From contig CAIRES010000051.1 in the NCBI GenBank assembly GCA_903877645.1, forward strand, positions 1 through 64,000: DNA of 64,000 nt. The letters run 5' to 3'. Under the pieces are notes generated by a model. The model saw only the letters and a list, made by a program, of their open reading frames with translations. It made no database searches and had not been told where the DNA came from. The position numbers were made by a program, and so were the translations under genes. Source of the DNA: an uncultured Bacteroidota bacterium (GTDB taxonomy: Bacteria; Bacteroidota; Bacteroidia; Chitinophagales; Chitinophagaceae). How positions within the stretch are numbered: position 1 is the first letter of the stretch; each line of letters starts with the position of its first letter. Shown here in pieces: positions 10,111-20,343 of this stretch.

Positions 10111-11382
10111 ATGAAAAAAACTTCCCTGAAGGTCTCAGCTTTAGCATTGCTCGCACTCGTTGCGGCAAGTTGCGGACAACCTAGCTCGAATGGCCAGTTG
10201 GTAGGAGATCAAACGAGATTGAGTTACAGAGCGCCATTGCCGATCGGCATGGTGTATGTTCCTTCCGGGTCCTTTAAAATGGGCGCGAGTGACGAGGATA
10301 TACGCGGCAGAAATGACGCGACCATACACACTGTACAGTTGGTAGGGTTTTATATGGATGCGACTGAAATATCGAACCAGGAATACCGCCAGTTCACTAA
10401 TTGGGTGCGGGATTCAATAGCTAATACCATCCTCGGTAATTTTAAAGATAATGCTGATGGTACGCAGCGGCTGGATATGAGCAAGCGGATCAACTGGAAA
10501 GATCCGGAGTTGCAGGATCAGCTTTCTGCATTATACATACCTGCCGAGCAAAGTGGCTGGGGCCGTAAGGTGGCTGATGCGAGCAAGTTGCAGTATCACT
10601 ACTCTTCGTTCAACTATGTTGCATCGGTACAGCACCCTGATGATCCGCAGACAAAATATGTGAACAACTTTGACACAAAGATCTACCCGGATACAACCGT
10701 ATGGATCAAGCAATTCAACTACGCATTCAATGAGCCGATAGCCTGGCAGTATTTTTGGTTCCAGGGTTTCAATAAATATCCTGTAGTGGGTGTGAACTGG
10801 AAACAGTGCCATGCGTTCTGCGATTGGCGCACACATATCTGGGTATCTACCCGCGAAGGCCAGAGGCAATATACAGAAAGCCGTTTCCGCCTGCCAACAG
10901 AGCAGGAATGGGAATATGCCGCACGCGGCGGGCGTAACGAAGCGCCATACCCATGGGGTGGGCCTTACATCATCAATAAGAAAGGTTGCTACCTGGCCAA
11001 CTTTAAACCACAGCGCGGCAACTATGCTGCAGATGGCGGCCTTTACACAGTACCTGTGGACTGGTATGCTGCGAATGATTACGGCCTGAAGAATATGTCA
11101 GGTAACGTATCTGAGTGGACCGAATCAGAATATTATGGCGGCGCTTATCAGCAGCAGGCAGACATCAACCCAAGTGTAACTTATAATACACAAGCGGGTG
11201 ATCCATTGTGGATGAGGCGTAAAGTAGTACGTGGCGGAAGCTGGAGAGATGTAGCGTATTACCTACAGGTAAGCACAAGGGACTTTGAATATGAAGACAC
11301 AGCCAAAGCGTACATAGGCTTCCGTTGTGTATATTCAGAAGTTGTTCCGGCATTGACCAACAGGCGTGTGCTGAACAGGTAA
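10111..11382 (+). CDS. gldK: Gliding motility / T9SS lipoprotein GldK
   Basis: 423 residues. Lipoprotein signal with lipobox VAAS-Cys21. The body is a formylglycine-generating-enzyme (SUMF1/FGE-sulfatase) fold: MVYVPSGSFKMGAS, FYMDATEISNQEYRQF, YPVVGVNWKQCHAFCDWR, RLPTEQEWEYAARGG, GNVSEWTES and VVRGGSWRDVAYYLQVSTR in the canonical order. In F. johnsoniae and P. gingivalis (PorK) this lipoprotein forms a large periplasmic ring with GldN/PorN at the outer membrane. First gene of gldK-L-M-N, all in the same direction with short gaps, which points to one operon. Confidence 0.96.
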   Translation: MKKTSLKVSALALLALVAASCGQPSSNGQLVGDQTRLSYRAPLPIGMVYVPSGSFKMGASDEDIRGRNDATIHTVQLVGFYMDATEISNQEYRQFTNWVRDSIANTILGNFKDNADGTQRLDMSKRINWKDPELQDQLSALYIPAEQSGWGRKVADASKLQYHYSSFNYVASVQHPDDPQTKYVNNFDTKIYPDTTVWIKQFNYAFNEPIAWQYFWFQGFNKYPVVGVNWKQCHAFCDWRTHIWVSTREGQRQYTESRFRLPTEQEWEYAARGGRNEAPYPWGGPYIINKKGCYLANFKPQRGNYAADGGLYTVPVDWYAANDYGLKNMSGNVSEWTESEYYGGAYQQQADINPSVTYNTQAGDPLWMRRKVVRGGSWRDVAYYLQVSTRDFEYEDTAKAYIGFRCVYSEVVPALTNRRVLNR

Positions 11383-11438
11383 TATAAAATAATAGCGAAC
11401 TCAACTTTTTTAAATCAAGCATAGAAAAATTATCGAAA

Positions 11439-12254
11439 ATGAATCCAATAGCACTGTTTTTTGAAACCAACCAAGGTAAATACGTAAAGAACCTGATCAT
11501 CGGCCTTGGTGCCTCTGTGGTACTGTTAGGCGCTCTTTTTAAAATACAGCACTGGCCCGGTGCGTCTTATATGCTGACTGCAGGGATGGTGACAGAAGCC
11601 GTGATCTTTGCTATGCTTGGATTGCTCCCACCTCATGCGGATTACTATTGGGAGCGCTTTTACCCGGACATTACCGAGAACCCGCATGTTGAGGCATTCC
11701 GTAAGGGCCTCAAACATATTGAGAAGCCAGGCGAGTCTCCCACCAAATCATTGGACAAGATGCTGGAAGAGGCACAAATGAATACGCCGAACCTGAAAAA
11801 GCTCAATGAGAATTTCCAGAACTTCAATAAATCTGTTGACCAGATCAAAGATATGTCTGAGGTGACTTCTGCGACAACTGCGTACTCAACAAGCGCACGT
11901 GAAGCTGCTGATGCCCTTGGCCAGATGAAAACTACATTCTTAGGCGCTACTCATACCATGAGTGCTTTCAATGCAGCGGCTGATGATACAGTGAAGTTCC
12001 ACGAGCAGGTATCTGTATTGTCGAGGAACCTGGGTACACTGAACCAGATATATGAAGTAGAACTTTCTGATGCCAACAATCACCTGAAGGCGATGAACAA
12101 ATTTTACAGCAACCTGGTAAGCGCATCTGATGCTATGGCATCAAGCGCCGCAGATGCGATCAGCGCTAAGGACCAGATGGCGGCACTTGCGAAGAACCTG
12201 ACCGTATTGAACCAGGTATATGGCAATATGCTCACAGCAATGCAGGGCCGCTAA
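11439..12254 (+). CDS. gldL: T9SS motor protein GldL
   Basis: 271 residues. Two N-terminal transmembrane helices (LIIGLGASVVLLGALF and ASYMLTAGMVTEAVIFAMLG) are separated by the short KIQHWPG turn; the membrane-embedded Glu53 is at the place of the conserved acidic residue tied to proton-driven rotation in GldL. The remaining 190 residues are cytoplasmic and helical, with repeated heptad-like stretches (NENFQNFNKSVDQIKDM and two copies of a LA/SRNL..LNQ(I/V)Y module). GldL pentamers with a GldM dimer form the inner-membrane motor that powers secretion and gliding. Lies 56 bases after gldK and 51 before gldM. Confidence 0.95.
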   Translation: MNPIALFFETNQGKYVKNLIIGLGASVVLLGALFKIQHWPGASYMLTAGMVTEAVIFAMLGLLPPHADYYWERFYPDITENPHVEAFRKGLKHIEKPGESPTKSLDKMLEEAQMNTPNLKKLNENFQNFNKSVDQIKDMSEVTSATTAYSTSAREAADALGQMKTTFLGATHTMSAFNAAADDTVKFHEQVSVLSRNLGTLNQIYEVELSDANNHLKAMNKFYSNLVSASDAMASSAADAISAKDQMAALAKNLTVLNQVYGNMLTAMQGR

Positions 12255-12305
12255 TACCCCTGTGTTCACGGAATTAAATATATTACTCATAGTAAAAGCT
12301 AAATA

Positions 12306-13883
12306 ATGTCTATACCTAAAGAGCCGCGGCAGATAATGATCAACCTGATGTATTTGGTGTTGACGGCACTGCTGGCCCTAAACGTATCCAATGAGATCCT
12401 CAACGCCTTTAAGACGCTGAGCCAGAGCATTGATAAGTCTAACCAAGCAATAGATCAGAAGAATGTCGAGGTATATTCTAATATCAAGGCCAACGAATTG
12501 TTGCCGGGTCAGCAAGCTAAAGTACACCCATACCGTTTGAGAGCGGATGATGTGGTGACGAAAGCGGATGGAATGATCAAGTACCTGAATGACTGGAAGC
12601 GCAGGGTCATCATGGAAGCAGGCGGTTACAACCATAAAGAAGGTGAAGACAGTACTTTGCCCGAAAGGCTGGATAACATTGATGCGACCACCTCATTGCT
12701 TGTAGAAAAGAAAGGTGGTGATACCCTGAAAAGCAGGATCATAGAGATGAGAAAATATCTGCTGGAGCAGGTAGATCCAAAGGACTCTGCCAGCATTAGC
12801 CCACTGATGCCGATAAGAATTGTAAACGCAAAGAAAAATGACCATAATCCTACGGCTGACTGGAGCATTGAGAACTTTGAGCATATGCCTGCAATAGCGG
12901 CAATGGCGCTGTTCTCCAAGTACCAGAATGACATCAGGAGCAGTGAGGCGCTGGTGCTGAACAAATTGTTTGAAGAAGCACACGGTAAGGACATTAAGTT
13001 TGATACCATAGGCGCGATTGCAATACCTAAACAAAGCTATGTGCTGGACGGAGATAAGGTGGAAGCATCTATATTGATGGCGGCATTTAACAGGAGCAAC
13101 AACCCGATCGTGACCATCACACAGGGTGGTGGACAGAAAAAAGACGCCAAAGACGGTGTGATACCCTGGGAAACAGTAGCATCGGGCACAGGCCTGCAAA
13201 CAGTAAAAGGTAAAATTGTATTGCATACGGAGAACGGCGATCAGACAAGAGATTGGTCGTTTGAATACATGGTGGGCACTACGGGCGCTTCTCTGCAGTT
13301 AGATAAAATGAACGTGTTCTATATTGGTGTTGATAACCCCGTATCAGTAGCTGCGGCAGGATATTCTGTAGAAGATGTGTCACTGGATGTACCCGGAGCT
13401 ACAGTATCGGGTCCAGGCAAAGGAAAGTATATCATCAATGTGACTAATCCCGGTAACCTGGAAGTAGGCATCATGGCCAAAACCAAGGAAGGTGGCAAGA
13501 AGAAAGTGGGTGGAATGACGATACGTGTGAAACGTATACCGGAACCACTGGCTAAGCTGAACGGCAAGGCAAGTGGTGGTATGTCGGCTGCACTTTTCAG
13601 GCAAACGATAGCGCCTGCAGCTACACTTGATAACTTTGATTTCGAAGCTAAATTCCAAGTAGTAGGGTTCACATTCAGTATGCTGCCAAAGGGTAGGGAT
13701 TATGTAGGCCCGTTCTCAGTTGACAATCGTAACGGAGCACGGTTTAGTGATAATAAAGATATAGTAAAGATAATGCAAACTGCCAAAGCGGGAGATAAGG
13801 TGTTTCTCGAGAGCATTAAAGCTGTGGGGCCGGATAAGAGAGTAGTGACCTTACAGACCAGTATTACGTTGTCATTGAATTAA
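12306..13883 (+). CDS. gldM: T9SS motor protein GldM
   Basis: 525 residues. A single N-terminal transmembrane helix (MINLMYLVLTALLALNVSN) enters the GldL pentamer; the rest is periplasmic: a helical domain (to about 220) and beta-rich domains D2-D4 (AIAIPKQSYVLDGDKVEASI, then LDKMNVFYIGVDNPVSVAA and the C-terminal domain near 430-525 that should contact the GldKN ring). Length matches known GldM/PorM. Third gene of the operon, followed after 26 bases by gldN. Confidence 0.96.
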   Translation: MSIPKEPRQIMINLMYLVLTALLALNVSNEILNAFKTLSQSIDKSNQAIDQKNVEVYSNIKANELLPGQQAKVHPYRLRADDVVTKADGMIKYLNDWKRRVIMEAGGYNHKEGEDSTLPERLDNIDATTSLLVEKKGGDTLKSRIIEMRKYLLEQVDPKDSASISPLMPIRIVNAKKNDHNPTADWSIENFEHMPAIAAMALFSKYQNDIRSSEALVLNKLFEEAHGKDIKFDTIGAIAIPKQSYVLDGDKVEASILMAAFNRSNNPIVTITQGGGQKKDAKDGVIPWETVASGTGLQTVKGKIVLHTENGDQTRDWSFEYMVGTTGASLQLDKMNVFYIGVDNPVSVAAAGYSVEDVSLDVPGATVSGPGKGKYIINVTNPGNLEVGIMAKTKEGGKKKVGGMTIRVKRIPEPLAKLNGKASGGMSAALFRQTIAPAATLDNFDFEAKFQVVGFTFSMLPKGRDYVGPFSVDNRNGARFSDNKDIVKIMQTAKAGDKVFLESIKAVGPDKRVVTLQTSITLSLN

Positions 13884-13909
13884 TTAACTTAGTATTAAAA
13901 CGCAAGGAT

Positions 13910-14824
13910 ATGAACATCCTGAATCAGTATAAATTGACACTTTCCGCGGTATTATTGTTTGCCGGGGCTACCGCTTTTGGCCAAACGGGCGCTACCGATC
14001 CATCTATAACAGGTGGTGGGGCTCCGGGAGTGAATAAGGATTGGATGCCTTCCAAAACTCCGGATGGCGCTTATGACCGCAGGCCACATATTAGCCAGCC
14101 CATTCCATGGCAGTATATCCGTGAGGAGGACATCCTGTGGAAGAAGCGTGTATGGCGCGAAATAGATACGCGTGAGAAACAAAACGTGGGCTTTCGTTAT
14201 ACCGGTGATGAAAACAGCGGTGGTGGTATGTTTATAGAAATATTGGTGGATGCTATTAAGAGGGGTAAGATCAAAGCTTATTCTGCTTTTGATGGTGACC
14301 GGTTCACTTCCATCCTCACCAAGGAGCAGTTGATGGAGCAGCTTACACCAAAGCCGGATACTGTAAACATGGTAGACCCGGTAAGCGGACAGGAAACCCA
14401 GAAGATCATTAATCACGATTTTAACCCGGAATCCATCACCAAGTACAGGCTCAAGGAAGACTGGATATTTGATCGTAACGAAGGCCAGATGGTGGTGAGA
14501 ATAGCAGGTTTAGCGCCTGTAAAAGATGTAACCGGGGAGGCCGGCGATTATCGTGGCTCGCAGGCAATGTTCTGGTTGTATTATCCTGAGATCCGCGGAC
14601 TGCTGGCACAATACGAAGTATTTAACCCGGACAATGACATCGCCCGCTATACATGGGATGAGTTCTTTGAAGGCCGTCAATTCTCGAGCAAGATCACTAA
14701 GGTGAGCAGCCCGTACAACTATTCACAGTTCAAGGATAATATGTCGCCAATGGAGGCATTGTATGAGAGCCAGCATACGGCTGAAGAGATATTCAACAAA
14801 GAGCATGATATGTGGGTATACTAA
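13910..14824 (+). CDS. gldN: T9SS periplasmic ring protein GldN
   Basis: 304 residues with signal peptide (LTLSAVLLFAGATAFG-Q). The conserved block EEDILWKKRVWREIDTREKQN, followed by LVDAIKRGKIKAYSAFDGD and the DWIFDRNEGQMVVRIAGLAPV region, identifies GldN/PorN, which binds GldK to form the ring under the outer membrane. Last gene of the gldKLMN set; a strong terminator follows 20 bases after the stop. Confidence 0.95.
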   Translation: MNILNQYKLTLSAVLLFAGATAFGQTGATDPSITGGGAPGVNKDWMPSKTPDGAYDRRPHISQPIPWQYIREEDILWKKRVWREIDTREKQNVGFRYTGDENSGGGMFIEILVDAIKRGKIKAYSAFDGDRFTSILTKEQLMEQLTPKPDTVNMVDPVSGQETQKIINHDFNPESITKYRLKEDWIFDRNEGQMVVRIAGLAPVKDVTGEAGDYRGSQAMFWLYYPEIRGLLAQYEVFNPDNDIARYTWDEFFEGRQFSSKITKVSSPYNYSQFKDNMSPMEALYESQHTAEEIFNKEHDMWVY

Positions 14825-14843
14825 TACCACACTGAAAATACTG

Positions 14844-14874
14844 AAAAAAGCCCCGCATATCACGGGGCTTTTTT
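14844..14874 (+). terminator. gldKLMN operon terminator
   Basis: agccccg (14849-14855) pairs with cggggct (14863-14869) around a 7-base loop, flanked by A6 before and T6 after. A textbook intrinsic terminator ending the gldN transcript, also usable in the reverse direction. Confidence 0.9.
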
Positions 14875-14908
14875 AATGAACAACATTTTTTTGCACAGAT
14901 AATTGCTG

Positions 14909-15631
14909 ATGATGGTTAATGAGAAGCCGAAACTGGAAGTATGCCTTTCCCCTGCTTTGCTGCATTTGTATCATACGCGGGATACTGTAACAGTGATCAT
15001 AGATGTTTTCAGGGCTACCTCCACGATCGTTGCCGCGCTGGATAATGGCGCTAAATGCGTGATACCTGTAGCTTCTGTAGCGGAGTGCATAGCATTAGGC
15101 GCAACAATACCAAACAGTATTACTGCGGGCGAACGGGATGGCAAAATAGCGGAAGGATTGCAACACGGCAATTCGCCGTCTGAGTACCCGACTGCATTCA
15201 TAAAGGGTAAAACACTGATACTTACTACCACAAACGGTACCCGTCTGCTGCACATGGTGAAAGACGCTTCGGCCATAGTTATCGGCTCTTTCCTGAACCT
15301 GGATGCATTGTGTGCCTACCTGTTATCAAAAGGCAAAAACGTATTGCTGGGCTGCGCTTCATGGAAAGATAAATTCAACCTGGAAGACACGCTTTTTGCG
15401 GGGGCGGTTATTCACCAGTTATCCGGCTCATTTGAAATGAACTGCGATAGCGCCCGTGCGGCAGTTCATTTGTATCACCAATCCGGTGGTAATTACCTGG
15501 AGTTTCTGAAGGACAGTTCGCACTATAAGCGGTTGTCTGCATATAACTTGCAGGAGGATATGGCATACTGCGCTACCCCGAACCTGCACCCAGTGGTACC
15601 CTACCTGAGAGGGACGGAAATAGTTATTTAA
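14909..15631 (+). CDS. 2-phosphosulfolactate phosphatase family protein (ComB)
   Basis: 240 residues. TVTVIIDVFRATSTIVAALDNGA is the ComB signature; ITAGERDGKIAEGLQHGNSP, LILTTTNGTRLL and LLGCASWKDKFNLEDTLFAGAVI complete the fold. In methanogens ComB dephosphorylates 2-phosphosulfolactate in coenzyme M synthesis; in Bacteroidota, which make no coenzyme M, the real substrate is unknown (sulfolactate metabolism or another phosphoester). The start is ambiguous: ATGs at 14909 and 14912 are both possible. Separated from gldN by a terminator, so an independent unit. Confidence 0.85.
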   Translation: MMVNEKPKLEVCLSPALLHLYHTRDTVTVIIDVFRATSTIVAALDNGAKCVIPVASVAECIALGATIPNSITAGERDGKIAEGLQHGNSPSEYPTAFIKGKTLILTTTNGTRLLHMVKDASAIVIGSFLNLDALCAYLLSKGKNVLLGCASWKDKFNLEDTLFAGAVIHQLSGSFEMNCDSARAAVHLYHQSGGNYLEFLKDSSHYKRLSAYNLQEDMAYCATPNLHPVVPYLRGTEIVI

Positions 15632-15741
15632 CCTTCGATTATTGTAGAATTCTTTCGGCTCTGTGGGAAAAGGATATAAACCTTGGTGTTATTTGCTTAC
15701 CTTTTCGGCAAAATACGCACACTTACCAAAGTTCTACATTT

Positions 15742-18700
15742 ATGAGATCAAAGTTTTACAACCGCAATCCGCTTAGCATGTTACGCTCATTTTTAGCAGT
15801 TGTGTTATTGCTGCTGAGTTCACAGTCATTTGCGCAAACGATAACGTACAGCCAAAGTTTTACGAGCGGTGTGTCGCCAACAAATGTGCAATGTAATGGA
15901 TGGGTCACTTTCTGCAGTTCCCTGGTAGCGGGAAATCAATACACCGGTTTCCAGCTGACGAGCACCGCGAGCAGTACAGTATATACCTGTACGGATGCTA
16001 CTGTAGCGACTGCAATAGCTACCGCTATGAGGACAGGGGTGACTACGACACAAACCTCTGACGGGCACACATGGTACGTAGGTACAGGTTGTGGGTTGGG
16101 TTGTGGTACAATTAGTGTCGAATTAGCCGCAGATCAGGGTACATGTAGTTGCGGCAGTGATTGTTCTATCAGGCCGCAAATAAATAATTCTAACTGGGGA
16201 GGTATAGGTACTACATGTTTTGCTCCATCGCAAACGCTGACGTTAGTATTCAGCTATGTGACGCCATTATCATTTACAGCCGCACCCACACAGGCGTTAA
16301 CGGTCTGCCAGAATTCAGGAGCAACACCGATCAATTCATTACTCACAGCGAGTGATTCTTCTACCAGCCCCACACAAACATGGAGTGTGATTTCAGGCCC
16401 TTCAGTGGGTACGTTATCGGGCTTTCCTGCAACAGCGACTTCAGGTACCGGAGTATCTCCAACAGGTACGGCGTATACGCCAGCGACCGACTACACAGGT
16501 ACAGATTCGTTTACAATACAGGTTGCAGATACTTACGGTAACATGGACGCAACAACAGTATATGTGACTGTGAATGTGCTGCCAGCCATCACATTGGGTG
16601 CAATACCTGCGATATGCGCAGGTAATACTACCGCGAACCTTCCTTTTTCAGGTATAACAAATACAATACCACTTACTGCAACATTCTCTTATTCAGGTGG
16701 AACACAAACATGGACAGTTCCTGCGGGAGTCACCAGCATCACTGTTGACGCATCAGGCGCATCAGGTGGCGGTGCTTATACCAGCTCAGATATTACAACA
16801 CCGGGTAATGGCGGCAGGGTTCAGGCTACGCTTGCTGTGGTACCTGGCCAGGTGCTTACATTGAATGTGGGAGGCGCAGGAAGTAATGGAGATCCTATTT
16901 TTGGCGGTGTTGGCGGGTTTAACGGCGGCGGTAATGCGGCAGTATATTCTGGCTCATATAGCGGCGGCGGTGGCGGTGGCGCTACCGACATCCGTATCGG
17001 TGGTACTGCTTTGAGCAACCGAGTGCTGGTGGCTGCCGGCGGCGGTGGCGGCGGCCTTGATGCCACATGCAGTACAGACGACCAGCCGGGTGGTAATGGC
17101 GGAGGTACTGTAGGTGATTCCGTAAACACTTGTGATGCCACACTGGCATCGTTTTCTTACACAGCAATACACGCACAAGGCGGCACGCAAACTGCCGGTG
17201 GCAGCGGGGGACAATTGAATCCCGGTTATACCGCAGGTTCTGATGGAGTTAGCGGCATAGGCGGCGATAATAACAATGGCGGTGGCATAGGCGGCGGTGG
17301 CGGCGCAGGCTACTACGGCGGCGGCGGCGGTTGCTGGACCGGCGGTGCGGGTGGCTCATCTTATACAGATGCCACGCTTGCAACCAATGTGACCCACACT
17401 AAAGGATCCAATGCGGGTAATGGTACATTAGTGATCACCTACGGCGTACCGGTTACTTATAATATTAGCTGGAGCAGCCCTGCAACAACAGCCGGTTTCG
17501 CTGATGTTACCGGAGATACTTTATTACTTTCTCCGTTGGCAGTAGCAACATCTTCGACTGCTGCGGCAGGTACATACACAGGCACTTTCACTGTAAATAA
17601 CAGCGTATGTACAAGCGTGGGCTATCCGTTGACGGTAACGGTAAACCCGCTTCCTGTGCTGACGACTACACTTACTCCTGCTGATGTGTGCAGCAATACA
17701 TTGTTCAACTACGGGCCTGGTGCTACCATTGCAGGTACAACCTTCGCATGGAGCAGGGCAACAGTAGCAGGTATTACCAATGCAGCAGGCAGTGGAGCAG
17801 ATACGATCAATGAAACATTGGTGAATACTACTGCATCTGCTGTGCCGGTTGTATATGTATACACGCTTACAGCTACTACAGGCTGTACGATGACACAGAA
17901 TGTAACTGTAAATATTAAACCTCAACCAACGCTTACAACAACACTTACCCCGGCTGCAATATGCGACAGCACATTATTTCATTATGTGCCGGCCAGCGCA
18001 ACAACAGGTACTACCTTCTCGTGGAGCCGTGCTGCAATAACAGGCATTACTAATGCTTCAGGAAGTGGTATAGACAGTATGGATGAAGTATTGGTGAACA
18101 CTACACCGGACCCAATAACAGTAAAATATGTGGATACACTGATGGCCAGCGGCTGTGTGAATACACAATTGGTACAGGTAACGGTAAATCCTAAGCCTGA
18201 GCTGAACAGCGTGATTATAGCAACACCAGTATGCGATAGTACATTATTTACTTATGTGCCAACGAGCCTTACCAGCGGTACTTACTTCTCATGGAGCCGT
18301 GATACAGTGTCCGGCATTGTTAACGGATCGAATGTGGGTGCGGGCAATATCAATGAAACATTAGTGAACAGCACCACTGCTCCTATTACCGTATATTATG
18401 TGTACAATCTGCTGGCAAACTCCTGCTCTAACAATGATACGATAAGTGTAGTAGTGAACCCAAGGCCAACATTGACCAGCTCACTTACCCCGCCATCTAT
18501 CTGCGACAACACTATGTTTGTATATGGCTCAATGAGCGCTACTGCGAATACTACTTATACCTGGAGCCGTGCGGCAGTAACGGGTATCAGCAACGCTGCA
18601 AGCAGCGGTATGGATAGTGTAAAGGAAACCCTGGTGAACACAACGCCTGATCCTGTAGCTGTGGTATATGTGGACACACTTTCTGCAAATGGCTGTACCA

Positions 18701-20316
18701 ATACACAGATGATCACAGTAACTGTGAACCCACTGCCATTGCTGACGAGCACACACAGCCCGGCATCAATTTGTGACAATACACTGTTTTCCTATACTTC
18801 ATCAAGTTCAACTATCGGTACGACCTACTCATGGAGCCGTGCGGCAATGACGGGTATCGCTAATGCAGCAGCAAGTGGAATTGATTCCATCAGTGAAGTG
18901 CTTGTGGATACTTCAGCAGATCCTATAGCCGTGACCTATATAGACACGCTTACGGCATATGGTTGCTACAATACTGAAAATGTGGTAGTAACAGTGAATC
19001 CGAAACCAATGCTGAGCACCCCGCTCACTCAGGGCCTTTGTGATTCGATGAGGTTTGATTACCCGGCAGCAAGCGCAACAACGGGTACTGCTTTTGCATG
19101 GACAAGGGCTTATGTTCTTGGCATCGACCTGTTAGCAGGATCAGGTGTGAATAATCCTTTTGAATTCATCAGGAATAACACAAATGATAACCTGGCTGTG
19201 GTATATGTGTATACGCTTACAGCAAATGGTTGCAGCAATACAGAAAATGTAACTGTGGTATCGCACCCAACACCTACACTTTCATCAAACCTTACCAATA
19301 CAGTATGCAGCGGATCTGACTTCGCTTATATACCTACAGGGTATGCTTTTGGAACAACATTCCAATGGTATCGCGCCCCGATAAGTGGTCTTTCTCCGAC
19401 TGTAGATACAGGTACTTCTGTGATCAATGAAACATTGACCAACAGCACCTTGTCTGCGATCAATACAACGTATTACTTCACGCTTACAGCGAACGGATGT
19501 ACGCACAAAGAAAATATAACACTCACAGTATTGCCAAGGCCTGATGTGCCACAGATCACTACGTATCCGCCATCAGCGTTGTGCAGCAATACGATGTACC
19601 AGAATTTTGGTACTGCTATGATGGAGCCAGCAGGACAGCAGTATACATGGGTTGCTGAAAATGCAACAGTCTATGCAAGCGGCGAAGGGCACCAATATTG
19701 TTTGGTGAATTTCAATACACCTGGAACTGCGGTGATCACACTGAAAACAAATGTTTCCGGAGTAGCCTGTTCTACAGACAACTCTTATACTGTAACAGTA
19801 GGGTCTGCCTCATCTGACCATCCGCAGGTCATCTATTTCAACAAGCAGCTGATATGCCTTATAGATAATGAGGATACTTACCAATGGGGATATGATGACG
19901 CGACAACGCTGGATTCAACATTGCTTTTTGGCGAGATACGCCCTAACTATATCATCAATGCACTTGACCAGGACCACAGATATTATTGGGTGATCACTAC
20001 CAAGGATGGCTGTATGCAGAAGTCGTATTTCAACGTGCCTGCTACCGCGATCAGCAATGTGAATGCAACAGAGGCTATGGACGTGAAGATCTATCCGAAC
20101 CCGGCTACCAATATTGTGAACGTGACCATTAACACTACAGCAGAAGGTAAGTACACTGCGGAAGTATTAAACATTCTTGGCGAAAAAGTAAGCAATGCTG
20201 AATTGACCGATCATAAAACAAGTTTTGATGTGAAGAACCTGCCATCGGGTTGCTACCTGGTAGCATGCTATCGCGATGGGGTGAAAATATCGGCTTCAAG
20301 GTTCATTAAAAACTAA
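15742..20316 (+). CDS. Large T9SS cargo protein: glycine-rich domain and seven PKD-like repeats
   Basis: 1524 residues. Signal peptide with a hydrophobic core (SFLAVVLLLLSSQSFA). Residues 33-185 are a Cys-rich beta domain; about 190-300 an Ig/cadherin-like segment (YTGTDSFTIQVADTYGNMD); 320-568 a glycine-rich domain with VPAGVTSITVDASGASGG, GGRVQATLAVVPGQ and GGGGGATDIRIGGTALSNR. Residues 638-1266 are seven repeats of about 90 residues, most with an IC-(D/S)-(N/S)-TLF start, a central (T/F)W-(S/T)-R and an AxGC end, followed by one divergent Ig-like domain. The C-terminus (from DVKIYPNPATNIVNV to SRFIKN) is a T9SS type A sorting domain. A surface or released adhesin-type protein is inferred. 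The OmpA gene starts 27 bases after the stop, so the two are probably co-transcribed. Confidence 0.85.
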   Translation: MRSKFYNRNPLSMLRSFLAVVLLLLSSQSFAQTITYSQSFTSGVSPTNVQCNGWVTFCSSLVAGNQYTGFQLTSTASSTVYTCTDATVATAIATAMRTGVTTTQTSDGHTWYVGTGCGLGCGTISVELAADQGTCSCGSDCSIRPQINNSNWGGIGTTCFAPSQTLTLVFSYVTPLSFTAAPTQALTVCQNSGATPINSLLTASDSSTSPTQTWSVISGPSVGTLSGFPATATSGTGVSPTGTAYTPATDYTGTDSFTIQVADTYGNMDATTVYVTVNVLPAITLGAIPAICAGNTTANLPFSGITNTIPLTATFSYSGGTQTWTVPAGVTSITVDASGASGGGAYTSSDITTPGNGGRVQATLAVVPGQVLTLNVGGAGSNGDPIFGGVGGFNGGGNAAVYSGSYSGGGGGGATDIRIGGTALSNRVLVAAGGGGGGLDATCSTDDQPGGNGGGTVGDSVNTCDATLASFSYTAIHAQGGTQTAGGSGGQLNPGYTAGSDGVSGIGGDNNNGGGIGGGGGAGYYGGGGGCWTGGAGGSSYTDATLATNVTHTKGSNAGNGTLVITYGVPVTYNISWSSPATTAGFADVTGDTLLLSPLAVATSSTAAAGTYTGTFTVNNSVCTSVGYPLTVTVNPLPVLTTTLTPADVCSNTLFNYGPGATIAGTTFAWSRATVAGITNAAGSGADTINETLVNTTASAVPVVYVYTLTATTGCTMTQNVTVNIKPQPTLTTTLTPAAICDSTLFHYVPASATTGTTFSWSRAAITGITNASGSGIDSMDEVLVNTTPDPITVKYVDTLMASGCVNTQLVQVTVNPKPELNSVIIATPVCDSTLFTYVPTSLTSGTYFSWSRDTVSGIVNGSNVGAGNINETLVNSTTAPITVYYVYNLLANSCSNNDTISVVVNPRPTLTSSLTPPSICDNTMFVYGSMSATANTTYTWSRAAVTGISNAASSGMDSVKETLVNTTPDPVAVVYVDTLSANGCTNTQMITVTVNPLPLLTSTHSPASICDNTLFSYTSSSSTIGTTYSWSRAAMTGIANAAASGIDSISEVLVDTSADPIAVTYIDTLTAYGCYNTENVVVTVNPKPMLSTPLTQGLCDSMRFDYPAASATTGTAFAWTRAYVLGIDLLAGSGVNNPFEFIRNNTNDNLAVVYVYTLTANGCSNTENVTVVSHPTPTLSSNLTNTVCSGSDFAYIPTGYAFGTTFQWYRAPISGLSPTVDTGTSVINETLTNSTLSAINTTYYFTLTANGCTHKENITLTVLPRPDVPQITTYPPSALCSNTMYQNFGTAMMEPAGQQYTWVAENATVYASGEGHQYCLVNFNTPGTAVITLKTNVSGVACSTDNSYTVTVGSASSDHPQVIYFNKQLICLIDNEDTYQWGYDDATTLDSTLLFGEIRPNYIINALDQDHRYYWVITTKDGCMQKSYFNVPATAISNVNATEAMDVKIYPNPATNIVNVTINTTAEGKYTAEVLNILGEKVSNAELTDHKTSFDVKNLPSGCYLVACYRDGVKISASRFIKN

Positions 20317-20343
20317 TCAGTAAATAACAAACACACACTATAA

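Noticed and set aside
16821-17141. Pro-rich open frame opposite the glycine-rich domain
   Set aside because: Proline runs are the complement of Gly codons on the other strand; a shadow frame only.
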